Counted from the stretch's first letter, positions 37,201-45,591 are shown. The stretch is 64,000 bases of DNA from Sedimentitalea sp042687825 (GCF_042687825.1 NZ_JBHUQE010000013.1:29758-93757), one strand, 5' to 3'. Numbers and translations are program-made. Notes: a model not told the origin generated them from the letters alone.

Positions 37201-37978
37201 CCATCTGGCGAAACCCAAGGAAGAGGAGAAAATCCGTTTCCGCGACATCGCCGCACAACCGCGCAAGATCATCAGCTCGCCCACCTGGTCGGGTCTGGAG
37301 GACGAGCATGTCTGCTATAATGCCGGCTATACCAACGTGCACGAGTTGATCCCGTGGCGCACCCTGACCGGTCGTCAGCAGCTGTATCAGGATCACCTGT
37401 GGATGCGCGCATTCGGCGAAGGTCTGATGAGCTATCGCCCGCCGGTCGATCTGAAGACGATCACCAGCGAGGTGCAGGACGACGGCGACAACCTGGTCCT
37501 GAACTTCATCACGCCACACCAGAAATGGGGCATCCACTCGACCTATACCGACAACCTGCTGATGCTGACGTTGAACCGGGGCGGACCCTGTGTCTGGATT
37601 TCGGAAGTGGACGCCAGAAAGGCCGGGCTGGTCGATAACGACTGGATCGAGGTCTACAACACCAACGGTGCCCTGACGGCGCGGGCGGTGGTCTCGCAGC
37701 GGGTGAAAGAGGGCATGTGCCTGATGTATCACGCGCAGGAAAAGATCGTGAACACGCCCGGATCTGAAAAGACCGGCAATCGCGGCGGCATCCACAACTC
37801 GGTGACCCGTACGGTGCTGAAACCGACGCATATGATCGGGGGCTATGCCCAGCAATCCTATGGTTTCAACTATTACGGAACCGTGGGCTGCAACCGGGAT
37901 GAATTCGTCGTGGTTCGGAAAATGAAAAAGGTCGACTGGCTCGACCAAGAAGCGACCAGCAAGGAGGCCGCGGAATGA
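34247..37978 (+). CDS. narG: Respiratory nitrate reductase, catalytic alpha subunit
   Basis: The 1243-residue subunit matches NarG length. The FS0 cluster ligands are in HGVNCTGSCSWKIYVKSG (His and Cys), and the bis-MGD site region is DWYCDLPPASPQVWGEQTDV followed by WGSNVPQTRTPDAHFYTEAR. NarG reduces nitrate to nitrite in the cytoplasm with electrons from NarH. The N-terminus keeps only a vestigial twin-arginine region (TYRNRWRHDKIVRS), as in other cytoplasmic NarG. It overlaps narH by four bases. Confidence 0.97.
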   Translation: MSHLLDRLNFLQSKELETFSNGHGQVTRENRDWEDTYRNRWRHDKIVRSTHGVNCTGSCSWKIYVKSGIVTWETQQTDYPRTRPDLPNHEPRGCARGASYSWYLYSANRVKNPLVRGRLMKVWRKMRETMSPIQAWTKLQNDPVLRASYVETRGKGGFVRATWDEATEITAAANAYTAKTYGPDRVFGFSPIPAMSMVSYAAGSRYLSLLGGVCMSFYDWYCDLPPASPQVWGEQTDVPESADWYNAGYLLLWGSNVPQTRTPDAHFYTEARYRGTKSAVICPDYSEAAKFGDVWLNVKQGTDAALAMAFGHVILREFHLNKQVDYFQEYCRKYSDFPMLVSLDEKDGKLVPGRFLRADDLDGKLGEDNNPEWKTVAYDETSKGLVAPNGSVGYRWGEDGEWNLEERAGKADTHLKMTLVDKGDHDDVVGVDFPYFGGETTEHFATDAKHPNVMTRNIPVKKVKTANGEKLVATVFDLFCANYGLDRGLGGDWVTSDYTSDMPGTPAWAEKITGVSADKIIHVAREFAQNAETTQGKSMVIIGAAMNHWYHMDMNYRGVINMLVMCGCVGQSGGGWAHYVGQEKLRPQTGWQPLAFGLDWSRPPRHMNSTSAWYAHTDQWRYETLTSNEILSPTAPEGDWNISLIDYNIRAERMGWLPSAPQLKTNPLEVSKAAKAAGKEIPAYVAEQLKSGDLEMSCQDPDNPANWPRNLYVWRSNLLGSSGKGHEYFLKHLLGTDHGVMGKDLGEDGRQKPKEAVWHKDAPRGKLDLLVTIDFRMSTTAVYSDIVLPTASWYEKNDLNTSDMHPFIHPLQAAVDPAYESKSDWEIFKSIAKKFEEVAPEILGVETDIVALPILHDTPAEIAQDQVKDWKKDECDLIPGKTAPNYIAVERDYPNLHKKFTSVGPLLEKLGNGGKGINWDTKSEVQQLRDLNGVVLDEGVAQGQPRLNTAIDAAEMLLMLAPETNGQVAVKAWDQLSTATGIDHTHLAKPKEEEKIRFRDIAAQPRKIISSPTWSGLEDEHVCYNAGYTNVHELIPWRTLTGRQQLYQDHLWMRAFGEGLMSYRPPVDLKTITSEVQDDGDNLVLNFITPHQKWGIHSTYTDNLLMLTLNRGGPCVWISEVDARKAGLVDNDWIEVYNTNGALTARAVVSQRVKEGMCLMYHAQEKIVNTPGSEKTGNRGGIHNSVTRTVLKPTHMIGGYAQQSYGFNYYGTVGCNRDEFVVVRKMKKVDWLDQEATSKEAAE

Positions 37979-39498
37979 GAGTACGTGCTCAAATCGGAAT
38001 GGTGCTGAACCTGGACAAGTGTATCGGGTGCCACACCTGCTCTGTTACCTGCAAGAACGTGTGGACCAGCCGCGAAGGTGTCGAATACGCGTGGTTCAAC
38101 AATGTCGAAACCAAGCCCGGCACCGGCTATCCCACCGACTGGGAAAACCAGGAACGCTGGAACGGCGGCTGGACGCGCACCCGCAATGGCAAGATCCAGC
38201 CCAAGCAGGGATCGAAATGGCGCATCCTGGCGAACATTTTCGGCAACCCGGATCTGCCCGAAATCGACGATTACTATGAACCGTTCGATTTCGACTATGA
38301 CCACCTGAAATCGGCGCCGGAGATGAAGGCGTTCCCGACCGCGCGCCCGCGTTCGAAAATATCGGGCGAGCGTATGGAGAAGATCAACAAGGGTCCCAAC
38401 TGGGAGGAAATCCTGGGCGGCGAATTCTCGAAGCGGTCGCAGGACTACAACTTTGAGGGCATCCAGAAAGAGATCTACGGGGAATACGAGAATACATTCA
38501 TGATGTATCTGCCCCGCCTCTGCGAACACTGCCTGAACCCGGCCTGTGCGGCGTCCTGCCCGTCCGGCGCGATCTATAAGCGCGAAGAAGACGGTATCGT
38601 GCTGATCGACCAGGAAAAATGTCGCGGCTGGCGGATGTGTGTTTCGGGCTGCCCTTACAAGAAGGTCTATTATAACTGGTCGACCGGCAAATCCGAGAAA
38701 TGCACCCTGTGCTATCCGCGGATCGAAAGCGGCAACCCGACGGTCTGTTCGGAAACCTGCGTCGGCCGCATCCGCTATCTGGGCGTGATGCTTTATGACG
38801 CCGACAAGATCGAAGAGGCGGCCAGTGCGGCTGACAAGACCGATCTTTACGATGCACAGCTGGACGTGTTCCTGGATCCGCACGACCCGGTGGTGATCGA
38901 AACTGCCCGCGCCGACGGCATCCCCGAAGACTGGATCAAGGGCGCGCAGGAAAGCCCGGTCTGGAAGATGGCGATGGAGTGGAAAGTGGCGTTCCCGCTG
39001 CACCCGGAATACCGGACACTGCCGATGGTGTGGTACATCCCGCCGCTCAGCCCGATCCAGAACGCCGCCGAAGCCGGTGCCATCGGCATGGACGGCGCAA
39101 TGCCGGACGTGCGCAACCTGCGCATCCCGGTCCGCTATCTGGCCAACATGCTGACCGCGGGCGACGAAGCCCCGGTGGTGCAGGCGCTGGAACGGATGCT
39201 GGCGATGCGGTCCTATATGCGGTCCAAGACCGTCGAAGGGGTGATCGACGAGGCGATCGCCGCCCGCGTCGGACTGTCGGGTCGGGTCATCGAGGACATG
39301 TACAAGATCATGGCCCTGGCCGATTACGAGGACCGCTATGTCATCCCGACCACGCACCGCGAACATGTCGAAGAGGCGTTCGATTTGCGCGGCGGCTGCG
39401 GCTTTACCGATGGCAATGGCTGTTCGACCGGTGTCAGCGAGGGATCGTTGTTCGGCGGACGCAAGAAACCGCTGAAAATGCCGTCGGAGGTGCAATGA
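37975..39498 (+). CDS. narH: Respiratory nitrate reductase, iron-sulfur beta subunit
   Basis: The 507-residue protein has four Cys clusters: CIGCHTCSVTCKNVW, CEHCLNPACAASCP, CRGWRMCVSGCP and CTLCYP...CSETCVGR. In CRGWRMC a Trp replaces one Cys, marking the 3Fe-4S cluster typical of NarH; the others bind 4Fe-4S. It passes electrons from the NarI hemes to NarG. Both ends overlap neighbours (narG by four bases; narJ by an ATGA), so the complex is translationally coupled. Confidence 0.97.
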   Translation: MRVRAQIGMVLNLDKCIGCHTCSVTCKNVWTSREGVEYAWFNNVETKPGTGYPTDWENQERWNGGWTRTRNGKIQPKQGSKWRILANIFGNPDLPEIDDYYEPFDFDYDHLKSAPEMKAFPTARPRSKISGERMEKINKGPNWEEILGGEFSKRSQDYNFEGIQKEIYGEYENTFMMYLPRLCEHCLNPACAASCPSGAIYKREEDGIVLIDQEKCRGWRMCVSGCPYKKVYYNWSTGKSEKCTLCYPRIESGNPTVCSETCVGRIRYLGVMLYDADKIEEAASAADKTDLYDAQLDVFLDPHDPVVIETARADGIPEDWIKGAQESPVWKMAMEWKVAFPLHPEYRTLPMVWYIPPLSPIQNAAEAGAIGMDGAMPDVRNLRIPVRYLANMLTAGDEAPVVQALERMLAMRSYMRSKTVEGVIDEAIAARVGLSGRVIEDMYKIMALADYEDRYVIPTTHREHVEEAFDLRGGCGFTDGNGCSTGVSEGSLFGGRKKPLKMPSEVQ

Positions 39499-40208
39499 TG
39501 GACCGTTCAATCAAGGCGCTGTCGCTGATCCTCAGCTATCCGACGCGCGAGTTGCAGGCCGCCATGCCGGAAATCGGGGGCGTTCTCGCCTCCGATACCC
39601 GCCTGACGGCGGCGGCGCGGCGGGCGCTGCGCCCGCTGGTGGACGATCTGACCAGTCTGGACATCTATGAACTGCAAGAGCGGTTCGTCATGCTGTTTGA
39701 CCGCTCGCGCACCCTGTCGCTGAACCTGTTCGAGCATGTGCATGGCGAAAGCCGGGACCGGGGCGGTGCGATGGTGTCGCTGCTGGAAACCTATCGCGAT
39801 GGCGGGTTCGAACCGGCGACCTCGGAACTGCCCGACCACCTGCCGGTGTTGCTGGAATACCTGTCGACCCGGCCCTTTGACGAGGTGCAGGACATACTGG
39901 CGGATGCGGCGCATATCTTTGAGGCGCTGAACGCCCGGCTGGCCCGGCGCGAAAGCCCCTATGGCGCGGTGTTCGCGGCGCTGCTGCAACTGTCCGGTGC
40001 TCAGGCCGATCAGGCCGCGGTCGCGGAACTGCTGGAGCAGCCCGAAGACGATCCTAACGATCTCGAGGCGCTGGACGAGGTCTGGGAGGAAAGCGAAGTC
40101 CTCTTTGGCCCGGACCCCAATGCCGGCTGCCCGCAGGTGCGGGACATGCTGGCGAAAATGGATACCCCGATCAACCCCGCGCCGGATGGCCGGCAAGCGG
40201 CAGAGTAG
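39495..40208 (+). CDS. narJ: Nitrate reductase assembly chaperone NarJ
   Basis: The 237-residue protein is NarJ/TorD-like and all helical: ALSLILSYPTRELQAAMPE, LQERFVMLFDRSRTLSLNLF and EHVHGESRDRGGAMVSLLE. It inserts the molybdenum cofactor into NarG and is not part of the final enzyme. Two adjacent ATGs exist (39495 and 39498); 39495 overlaps the narH stop, while 39498 has better spacing from GGAGG at 39486-39490. Confidence 0.93.
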   Translation: MMDRSIKALSLILSYPTRELQAAMPEIGGVLASDTRLTAAARRALRPLVDDLTSLDIYELQERFVMLFDRSRTLSLNLFEHVHGESRDRGGAMVSLLETYRDGGFEPATSELPDHLPVLLEYLSTRPFDEVQDILADAAHIFEALNARLARRESPYGAVFAALLQLSGAQADQAAVAELLEQPEDDPNDLEALDEVWEESEVLFGPDPNAGCPQVRDMLAKMDTPINPAPDGRQAAE

Positions 40209-40219
40209 CGGAGGCTCAG

Positions 40220-40990
40220 ATGCACAACTTCTTCTTTGGAATATACCCCTATATCGCCTTGACGGTGATGATCGTCGGCTCGATCGCCCGATACGAGCGC
40301 GATCCCTTCACCTGGAAAAGCTCGTCCAGCCAGCTGTTGCGGCGCAAGCAGCTGATCCTGGGATCAACCCTGTTTCACGTCGGCGTGCTGATCATCTTTT
40401 TCGGGCACCTGTTCGGTCTACTGACACCGATCTGGTTCTTTGACCTGGTCGGCATCAGTCACGGGGCGAAACAGGTCCTGGCGGTCGTGGTGGGCGGCGT
40501 TGCCGGCCTGATGGCTCTGGTCGGGGGCGGCATGCTCTTTCACCGCCGCTGGACAGACCCGCGTATCCGGCGGACGTCAAGCCCGGCCGATATCGGCATC
40601 CTAGCGTTGCTGCTGGCGCAGCTGGTGCTGGGCATCGCCACGATCTTTGTGTCGCTGCAGCACCTGGACGGTCATGAAATGACCAAGTTCATGGCGTGGG
40701 CGCAGATGATCCTGACCTTCCGCGGAGTCAGCGCGGCGCAGATGATTGTCGACGTGTCGCCGATCTTCAAGCTGCACCTGTTCCTGGGATTGACGATCTT
40801 TCTGTTGTTCCCGTTCACGCGTCTGGTTCACATCCTTTCCGCCCCGGTGCGCTATCTGGCGCGGCCCGGCTATCAGGTGGTGCGGTCGCGTCGCAGAATG
40901 CCGCGCCCGTCCCAGGGTGACGCGGCCAGCGCTTCGTCCGATGCCGCACAGTCGCCGGTGACGGCGACGACGGCGAAACCGGCGGAGTGA
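40220..40990 (+). CDS. narI: Respiratory nitrate reductase, heme b gamma subunit
   Basis: The 256-residue membrane protein has five helices. Heme ligands are His residues in STLFHVGVLIIFFGHLFGL (helix 2) and in KLHLFLGLTIFLLFPFTRLVH (last helix). It oxidises quinol on the periplasmic side and passes electrons to NarH. The cytoplasmic tail is longer than in E. coli NarI and is Ala/Ser/Pro rich. The parvulin gene begins within a few bases. Confidence 0.96.
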   Translation: MHNFFFGIYPYIALTVMIVGSIARYERDPFTWKSSSSQLLRRKQLILGSTLFHVGVLIIFFGHLFGLLTPIWFFDLVGISHGAKQVLAVVVGGVAGLMALVGGGMLFHRRWTDPRIRRTSSPADIGILALLLAQLVLGIATIFVSLQHLDGHEMTKFMAWAQMILTFRGVSAAQMIVDVSPIFKLHLFLGLTIFLLFPFTRLVHILSAPVRYLARPGYQVVRSRRRMPRPSQGDAASASSDAAQSPVTATTAKPAE

Positions 40991-40995
40991 CGGAC

Positions 40996-41793
40996 ATGGC
41001 AGCCACGCTTTTTCCCGACCTCGTCATCAATGACGAAACCATTCCGCACAGCGTGGTTGCCGCCGAGGCGCAGAATCATTCTGCGCCCCGCGGCAAGCCG
41101 GGCCTGGCCTGGCGTGCTGCCGCGAATGCGATTGCGGTGCGCACTCTGCTGTTGCAGGACGCGCGCCGCAGAACCCTGACGCCCGAACCGCAGCAGGTTG
41201 CGCCGGGCAAGTTTGAAACCGACGAAGAGGCGTTGATCCGGCAGGTACTGGAAGAGGCGGTGCAGGTGACACCGCCCGGAGAAGACGAACTGAGGGCCGA
41301 ATGGGAGAAAAATCCGGACCGGTTCCGTTCACCGCCGCTGTGGGAGGTGTCGCACATCCTGTGCGGTTGTGATCCGCGCGACGAGGACGCGCGCGTAAAG
41401 GCCGAGCAGCGGGCAATAGCCCTGGCGAAACTGGCCATCGACACGCCCAGAGGGTTTGCCGCCCTGGCCGCGCAGGAGAGCGATTGCGACTCCAAGAAAT
41501 CGGGCGGCACGCTGGGTCAACTCGGCCCCGGCGACACTGTGCCCGAGTTCGAAGAGGCTGTACGGCGGCTGGACGAGGGTGAAATCACCGCCGAGCCGGT
41601 CCTGTCGCGGCATGGCTATCACATCATCCGGTTGGATGCGGTCGCGCGGGGACAGGTTCTGCCCTATTCGGCGGTCCGGCAAAAGATTTCAGATGCGATC
41701 GAACGGGCGGCCTGGGTACGGGCCTCGCGGGACTATGTCCAGAAATTGGTTGCGGCGGCCGAGATTTCCGGCGCCGATCTCAAGGCCGGCTGA
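40996..41793 (+). CDS. Parvulin-type peptidyl-prolyl isomerase of the nar operon
   Basis: The 265-residue protein has an N-terminal helical region and a parvulin domain (about 115-225): WEVSHILCGCDPRDEDA, LAAQESDCDSKKSGGTLGQL and VLSRHGYHIIRLDAV. There is no signal peptide, so it is cytosolic and NifM-like. A PPIase downstream of narI is known in several nar operons and presumably helps maturation of the large subunits. Start ATG 40996 is preferred (GGCGGAG upstream); GTG 40987 overlapping narI is the alternative. Confidence 0.85.
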   Translation: MAATLFPDLVINDETIPHSVVAAEAQNHSAPRGKPGLAWRAAANAIAVRTLLLQDARRRTLTPEPQQVAPGKFETDEEALIRQVLEEAVQVTPPGEDELRAEWEKNPDRFRSPPLWEVSHILCGCDPRDEDARVKAEQRAIALAKLAIDTPRGFAALAAQESDCDSKKSGGTLGQLGPGDTVPEFEEAVRRLDEGEITAEPVLSRHGYHIIRLDAVARGQVLPYSAVRQKISDAIERAAWVRASRDYVQKLVAAAEISGADLKAG

Positions 41794-41931
41794 CCCGAAA
41801 TCGACGGGCGGCATTGGTGCGGGCTGTGCGTCAGCGCCCTGCGGGGCCTGGCCCTGCGCGCGGCAGGCGGCAGCCCCGCCCTGACGCCGCGGGCGATGTC
41901 GGGCGGCCCGGACCCAGAACGGAGGTGACAG

Positions 41932-42549
41932 GTGCTGAGTGATCTGCTGCAACGCAACGCGGAATGGTCGGCGGCGCGCAATGCCGACGAGCCCGGCTAT
42001 TTCGGCCGGCTGGCCACACGCCAGTCGCCCGAGTTCTTCTGGATCGGCTGTTCCGACAGCCGGGTGCCCGCCAATGTCGTGGCAGGGCTGGACCCGGGCG
42101 AAGTCTTTGTGCACCGCAACGTCGCCAATGTCGTGCATTCGTCGGACCTGAACCTGCTCTCGGCGCTGGAATTCGCCGTCGGCGCCCTGAATATTCGCGA
42201 AATTATCGTCTGCGGCCATTTCGGCTGCGGGGGTGTCAAGGCCGCGACCGAGGCGATGCAAAACGGTCTAGCCGACCACTGGCTGGAACCGATCCGCCGC
42301 CTGGCCCGGGCCTGTGCCGCCGACCTGTCGCGGATCGACGATACCGAGGCCCGGCGGGACAAACTGGCTGAACTGAACGTGGTCGAGGGCGTGCGCCGTG
42401 TCGCCGATACCCCGATCATCCAGCGCGCCTGGTCGCGCGGGGCAGCAATCCGGATACACGGCCTGATCTATGGCCTTAAGGACGGCCTGCTGCGCGATCT
42501 GAACTGTACGGTCGCGGGCGGGCACGCGAGAACGGAGATGACGGAATGA
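41932..42549 (+). CDS. Beta-class carbonic anhydrase
   Basis: The 205-residue protein has the zinc ligands of beta-carbonic anhydrases: Cys with the Asp-Arg pair in IGCSDSRVPANVV and His/Cys in IIVCGHFGCGGVKAA. It interconverts CO2 and bicarbonate in the cytoplasm. It starts with GTG at 41932 after GGAGGTGAC. It lies inside the nar operon between the parvulin gene and moeA and overlaps moeA by four bases, so it is co-translated with cofactor genes; the reason is not obvious. Confidence 0.93.
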   Translation: MLSDLLQRNAEWSAARNADEPGYFGRLATRQSPEFFWIGCSDSRVPANVVAGLDPGEVFVHRNVANVVHSSDLNLLSALEFAVGALNIREIIVCGHFGCGGVKAATEAMQNGLADHWLEPIRRLARACAADLSRIDDTEARRDKLAELNVVEGVRRVADTPIIQRAWSRGAAIRIHGLIYGLKDGLLRDLNCTVAGGHARTEMTE

Positions 42550-43832
42550 CGATTCAGGACTTGGGCGCGCCCGGCGGGTTGGAATGCGGATGCGATGCGC
42601 TGGACACGGCACCCGACCTGCTGACGATCGACCAGGCATTGCTGGCGATCGATGCGGCTGTGCCGGCAATCGCGGATATTGTCGACATCCCATTAGAACA
42701 GGCGGCCGGGCGGGTTCTGGCCCGGGCGGTCGCCGCCGAAACGACGTCGCCGCCTTTCGACAATTCGGCAATGGACGGCTTTGCCCTGCGCTGTGCGGAC
42801 CTGAGCGGCGACGGCCCCTGGATTCTGCCTGTCGCCGGTCGTCAACTGGCCGGGGCGGACAGTGTCGGCGCCTTGCAGCGGGGCGTTGCGGCGCAGGTTC
42901 TGACCGGCGCGCTGTTGCCCGAAGGCGCCGATGCGGTGGTCATGCAGGAATATGCCGAGTTTGACGGCTCCCGTATCGTTCTCAACGCCCGGCCTGCGGC
43001 GGGTGCCCATATCCGACGGGCTGGCGAGGACATGCAGCCGGGCGACGTGATCGTTCCGGCCGGCCGGTGCGTCGGCCCGCGCGATATCGCTGCGATCGCT
43101 GCGACGGGGCGGGGGACGGTCCAGGTCAGGCGCCCTGTCCGGATCGGCCTGCTGACCACCGGCGACGAGGTGCGCGCAGCGGGTCAAAGCCTGGCACAGG
43201 CGCAGATCTGGGATGTGAATTCGCCGATGCTGATCGCCGCGATGCAACAGCCGGGCGTCGAATTGATCCATGCCACGCATGGCGGCGATACGCGTGAAAA
43301 GCTGCGCGAGACCCTGACCGATCTCGCCGCGCGCGCCGATCTGATCGTGACCACAGGTGGCATTTCGGTCGGGGTCGCCGACCATGTCAAACCGGCGCTG
43401 GGCGAGGCCGGCGGCCGGATCACCCTGTCGGGCGTTGCGATCAAGCCCGGGAAACCCGTCTCGGTGGGGCATCTGAACGGTGCCGTCTGGCTGGGCCTGC
43501 CCGGCAACCCGGTCTCGGCCTTTGTGACCTGGACAATTTTTGGACAGCGGATTCTGCAGCGCCTGACCGGGCACCGGCAGCAAGGCACCCATCGCCGTCC
43601 GGTTCTGACCGCCGCGCCAATCCGGCACCGGCCGGGACGCTGCGAATTGCGGCTGGCCACGCTGACCGGCCTCGACAGCGAAGGCCGCGAACGTGTCACC
43701 TTTCCGGAACAGACCCAGTCGGCGCGGGTCTCGCGCCTGCCGCGTGCGGACGGGCTGATATTGATTCCGGCGGATGCCGATCACATTCCCACAGGCGGGA
43801 TGGTCGAGTTTCTGCCATTTCCGATGAACTGA
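42546..43832 (+). CDS. moeA: Molybdopterin molybdenumtransferase MoeA
   Basis: The 428-residue protein has MoeA landmarks: DIPLEQAAGRVLARAVAAE, PPFDNSAMDGFALRCADL, VGPRDIAAIAATGRG, VTTGGISVGVADHV and LGLPGNPVSAFVTW. It inserts molybdate into adenylylated molybdopterin, supplying the cofactor needed by NarG. Its place in the operon links cofactor supply to nitrate respiration. It is coupled to the carbonic anhydrase gene by an ATGA overlap. Confidence 0.94.
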   Translation: MTIQDLGAPGGLECGCDALDTAPDLLTIDQALLAIDAAVPAIADIVDIPLEQAAGRVLARAVAAETTSPPFDNSAMDGFALRCADLSGDGPWILPVAGRQLAGADSVGALQRGVAAQVLTGALLPEGADAVVMQEYAEFDGSRIVLNARPAAGAHIRRAGEDMQPGDVIVPAGRCVGPRDIAAIAATGRGTVQVRRPVRIGLLTTGDEVRAAGQSLAQAQIWDVNSPMLIAAMQQPGVELIHATHGGDTREKLRETLTDLAARADLIVTTGGISVGVADHVKPALGEAGGRITLSGVAIKPGKPVSVGHLNGAVWLGLPGNPVSAFVTWTIFGQRILQRLTGHRQQGTHRRPVLTAAPIRHRPGRCELRLATLTGLDSEGRERVTFPEQTQSARVSRLPRADGLILIPADADHIPTGGMVEFLPFPMN

Positions 43833-43845
43833 TGAAAGCAGTGCC

Positions 43846-44367
43846 ATGACAATAGCTTACACGATGTCCAAGGGACCTGGCGATACTGACATGCTGCTGG
43901 CGGGTCTGGCCGACGAGCTGCAGCAGCGAGGGATCAGAACCTGTGGAACGGTGCAGATCAACACAGACAATCCGACCGGCGGGCGCTGCGACATGGACGT
44001 CCGTGTGCTGCCCGAAGGGCCGGTCATCCGGATCTCGCAGTCCCTTGGGGCGGGCGCGCGCGGCTGCCGGCTGGATTCCGCGGCGCTGGAGGGGGCGGTC
44101 GGACATGCAAAGGCCGAGCTGGACAAGGGGGCCGATCTGCTGATTATCAACAAGTTCGGCAAACAAGAGGCCGAGGGCGGCGGGTTTCGCGATGTCATCG
44201 CCCAGGCCTTTGCCCGGGGGATTCCGGTGCTGGTTGGGCTGAACGCGTTGAATCGGGCGGCGTTCCTGGACTTTGCCGGCGATCTGGCCCGGCCCGTGGC
44301 CGCGACCCGTGCCGATCTGGCGGATTGGGCGCAGGGCGCGCTGGGCACGGCGCTGCAGGCCGCCTGA
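43846..44367 (+). CDS. DUF2478 protein associated with molybdenum genes
   Basis: The 173-residue protein matches what I know as DUF2478: MLLAGLADELQQRGIRTCGT, GGRCDMDVRVLPEGPVIRIS, LGAGARGCRLDSAALE and LLIINKFGKQEAEGGGFRDV. The P-loop region of related nucleotide-binding proteins is replaced by YTMSKGPGDTDML, so NTP binding is uncertain. DUF2478 genes often lie beside molybdate transport or cofactor genes, as here after moeA. It ends the extended nar operon. Confidence 0.8.
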   Translation: MTIAYTMSKGPGDTDMLLAGLADELQQRGIRTCGTVQINTDNPTGGRCDMDVRVLPEGPVIRISQSLGAGARGCRLDSAALEGAVGHAKAELDKGADLLIINKFGKQEAEGGGFRDVIAQAFARGIPVLVGLNALNRAAFLDFAGDLARPVAATRADLADWAQGALGTALQAA

Positions 44368-44435
44368 CCGGACGCTGCCCCGCGCGGACCCGTTGCCCCT
44401 GGGGTGGCAAACCGCGGGCTGCGGGTCAGCCGCGG

Positions 44436-44930
44436 CTAGTCGGGCAATTCACGCGGGATGACAAAATCCAGCACCCGGCCAGTGCCCGGGTCGATCTGCG
44501 ACCAGTGATCGATGTCAAATTCAACGATCACGGTAGCCCCGGTCGGAAAATCGCGAAAGCGTGGGTGGTCGGGCGGTTGCGCCACCATTTCGGCGGCAAA
44601 GATGCTGATGCCGGGATTGTGGCCGATCATCAATACCGTGTCGCCCTGTGCCATTTCCAGAACCATCTGCATCGCGGCGGAATCCGCGTGATACAGCGAC
44701 GGGGTAAAGTCGGCGGGCAGGGACAGGTCCAGACCGGCATAGGTCTGGCGGGTGCGCACCGCAGAAGAAACCAGGGCCTGGTCCGGCTGCCACGGTTGCG
44801 CGGCCAGCCATTTTCCCAATGATCTGGCAGCGCGTTGTCCCCGGCTGTTCAGGGGGCGGTCGTGATCAGACAATGTGGGGTGGTCCCAGCTGGACTTTGC
44901 GTGGCGCATCAGGATCAGGGTTCGGGTCAT
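44436..44930 (-). CDS. SixA-type histidine phosphatase
   Basis: The 164-residue protein has the RHG-like motif LILMRHAKSSW at the N-terminus, a second Arg in SSAVRTRQTYAGL, and the second catalytic His in VLMIGHNPGISIF. It is a small phosphohistidine or phospho-amino-acid phosphatase. ATG 44930 overlaps by four bases the stop of a truncated ferredoxin-like gene, so the gene was the distal member of a coupled pair. Confidence 0.85.
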   Translation of the reverse strand: MTRTLILMRHAKSSWDHPTLSDHDRPLNSRGQRAARSLGKWLAAQPWQPDQALVSSAVRTRQTYAGLDLSLPADFTPSLYHADSAAMQMVLEMAQGDTVLMIGHNPGISIFAAEMVAQPPDHPRFRDFPTGATVIVEFDIDHWSQIDPGTGRVLDFVIPRELPD

Positions 44931-45112
44931 GAGGGATGGAACGCTTTCATATGCAGGGCGGATTGGGCGGGGCGACGTTTGGCAGCCGGGCTGACGGGAC
45001 AGGCGCGGCGCGCGGCGCAACCGTTCCGCATGCAATCCCGGCCCGCCTCGATGTCCAGATAAGCATGACAGGCGGCAACATCATAGGGTCCATTGCCGGA
45101 GCGTGTGAAATC
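44927..45112 (-). pseudogene. C-terminal remnant of a ferredoxin-like protein, cut at the island edge
   Basis: The open frame DFTRSGNGPYDVAACHAYLD, then CMRNGCAARRACPVS and AQSALHMKAFHPS, ends at 44927 and overlaps the sixA start (ATGA). It has no start codon: a TAG stop lies at 45113-45115 in frame. I recognise the C-terminus of a conserved Rhodobacterales Cys-rich ferredoxin-like protein of about 200 residues, whose N-terminal cluster-binding part is missing. The junction marks the left border of the accessory island. The identification is from memory of the family. Confidence 0.7.
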
Positions 45113-45351
45113 CTATGCTTGGCGAGATCCGTCTTTTGCGCCGTTCGCGGCGAACCCACCGAGGAAGCCCAGCATTTCCATAGCGCAAGGGTCGCCTTGT
45201 CGGGCAACAGAAAGTCTATGATTGAAAAGCACGGTCGGTATTCAACAGAAAGTAATTCAATCTTCTTTAAAAGAGCCGACGAAACGTTCGGGGGATCGTT
45301 TTTTGAGTTGATCATCTTTAAAATGATTCTATCTAATTCAGACCTTTGGGT
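45113..45351. other. AT-richer non-coding DNA at the island's left border
   Basis: This stretch follows the broken ferredoxin-like gene. It has runs such as GTAATTCAATCTTCTTTAAA and TTTTTTGAGTTGATCATC, unlike the flanking GC-rich genes. Short ORFs cross it but none looks coding. It probably belongs to foreign DNA. Confidence 0.5.
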
Positions 45352-45591
45352 TCATGCGTCCAAATACGGGAACTGACGCGCTCCGTTTTTCAATTTTCGA
45401 TCCAGATTGGCGATGCAGTGAACCAATTGGTGTTCCTTGACAGAGAACGTCGAAAACGCCCGCCAATTCCCGGCGATCGAAACCCGGTCCGCGTCCTGTG
45501 CATCGACGTATACGTATTGCGGATCAGGTCTCACAATAATTTCCAAATCTTCGTGTCTGTACCTGAAAATTCTGGCTCCAGACTCGTTGAT
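45352..45591 (-). pseudogene. Truncated gene of unknown function, interrupted by an IS5-type remnant
   Basis: An open frame reads RIFRYRHEDLEIIVRPDPQY, then VSIAGNWRAFSTFSV and LVHCIANLDRKLK, and stops at 45352. It has no proper start: it runs in frame into the terminal repeat of the IS remnant (45574-45590) and then hits a stop. This is therefore the C-terminal part of a larger protein cut by the element. I do not recognise the family. Confidence 0.5.

Noticed and set aside
32504..37948. An open frame of 1814 codons on the minus strand across the nar genes
   Set aside because: It is antisense to narK1, narK2 and narG, which have complete family motifs. Long shadow frames are common in GC-rich coding DNA.
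44936..45376. A 146-codon plus-strand ORF across the island border
   Set aside because: It is antisense to the ferredoxin-like remnant and crosses the junction between core and foreign DNA; it has no domain.
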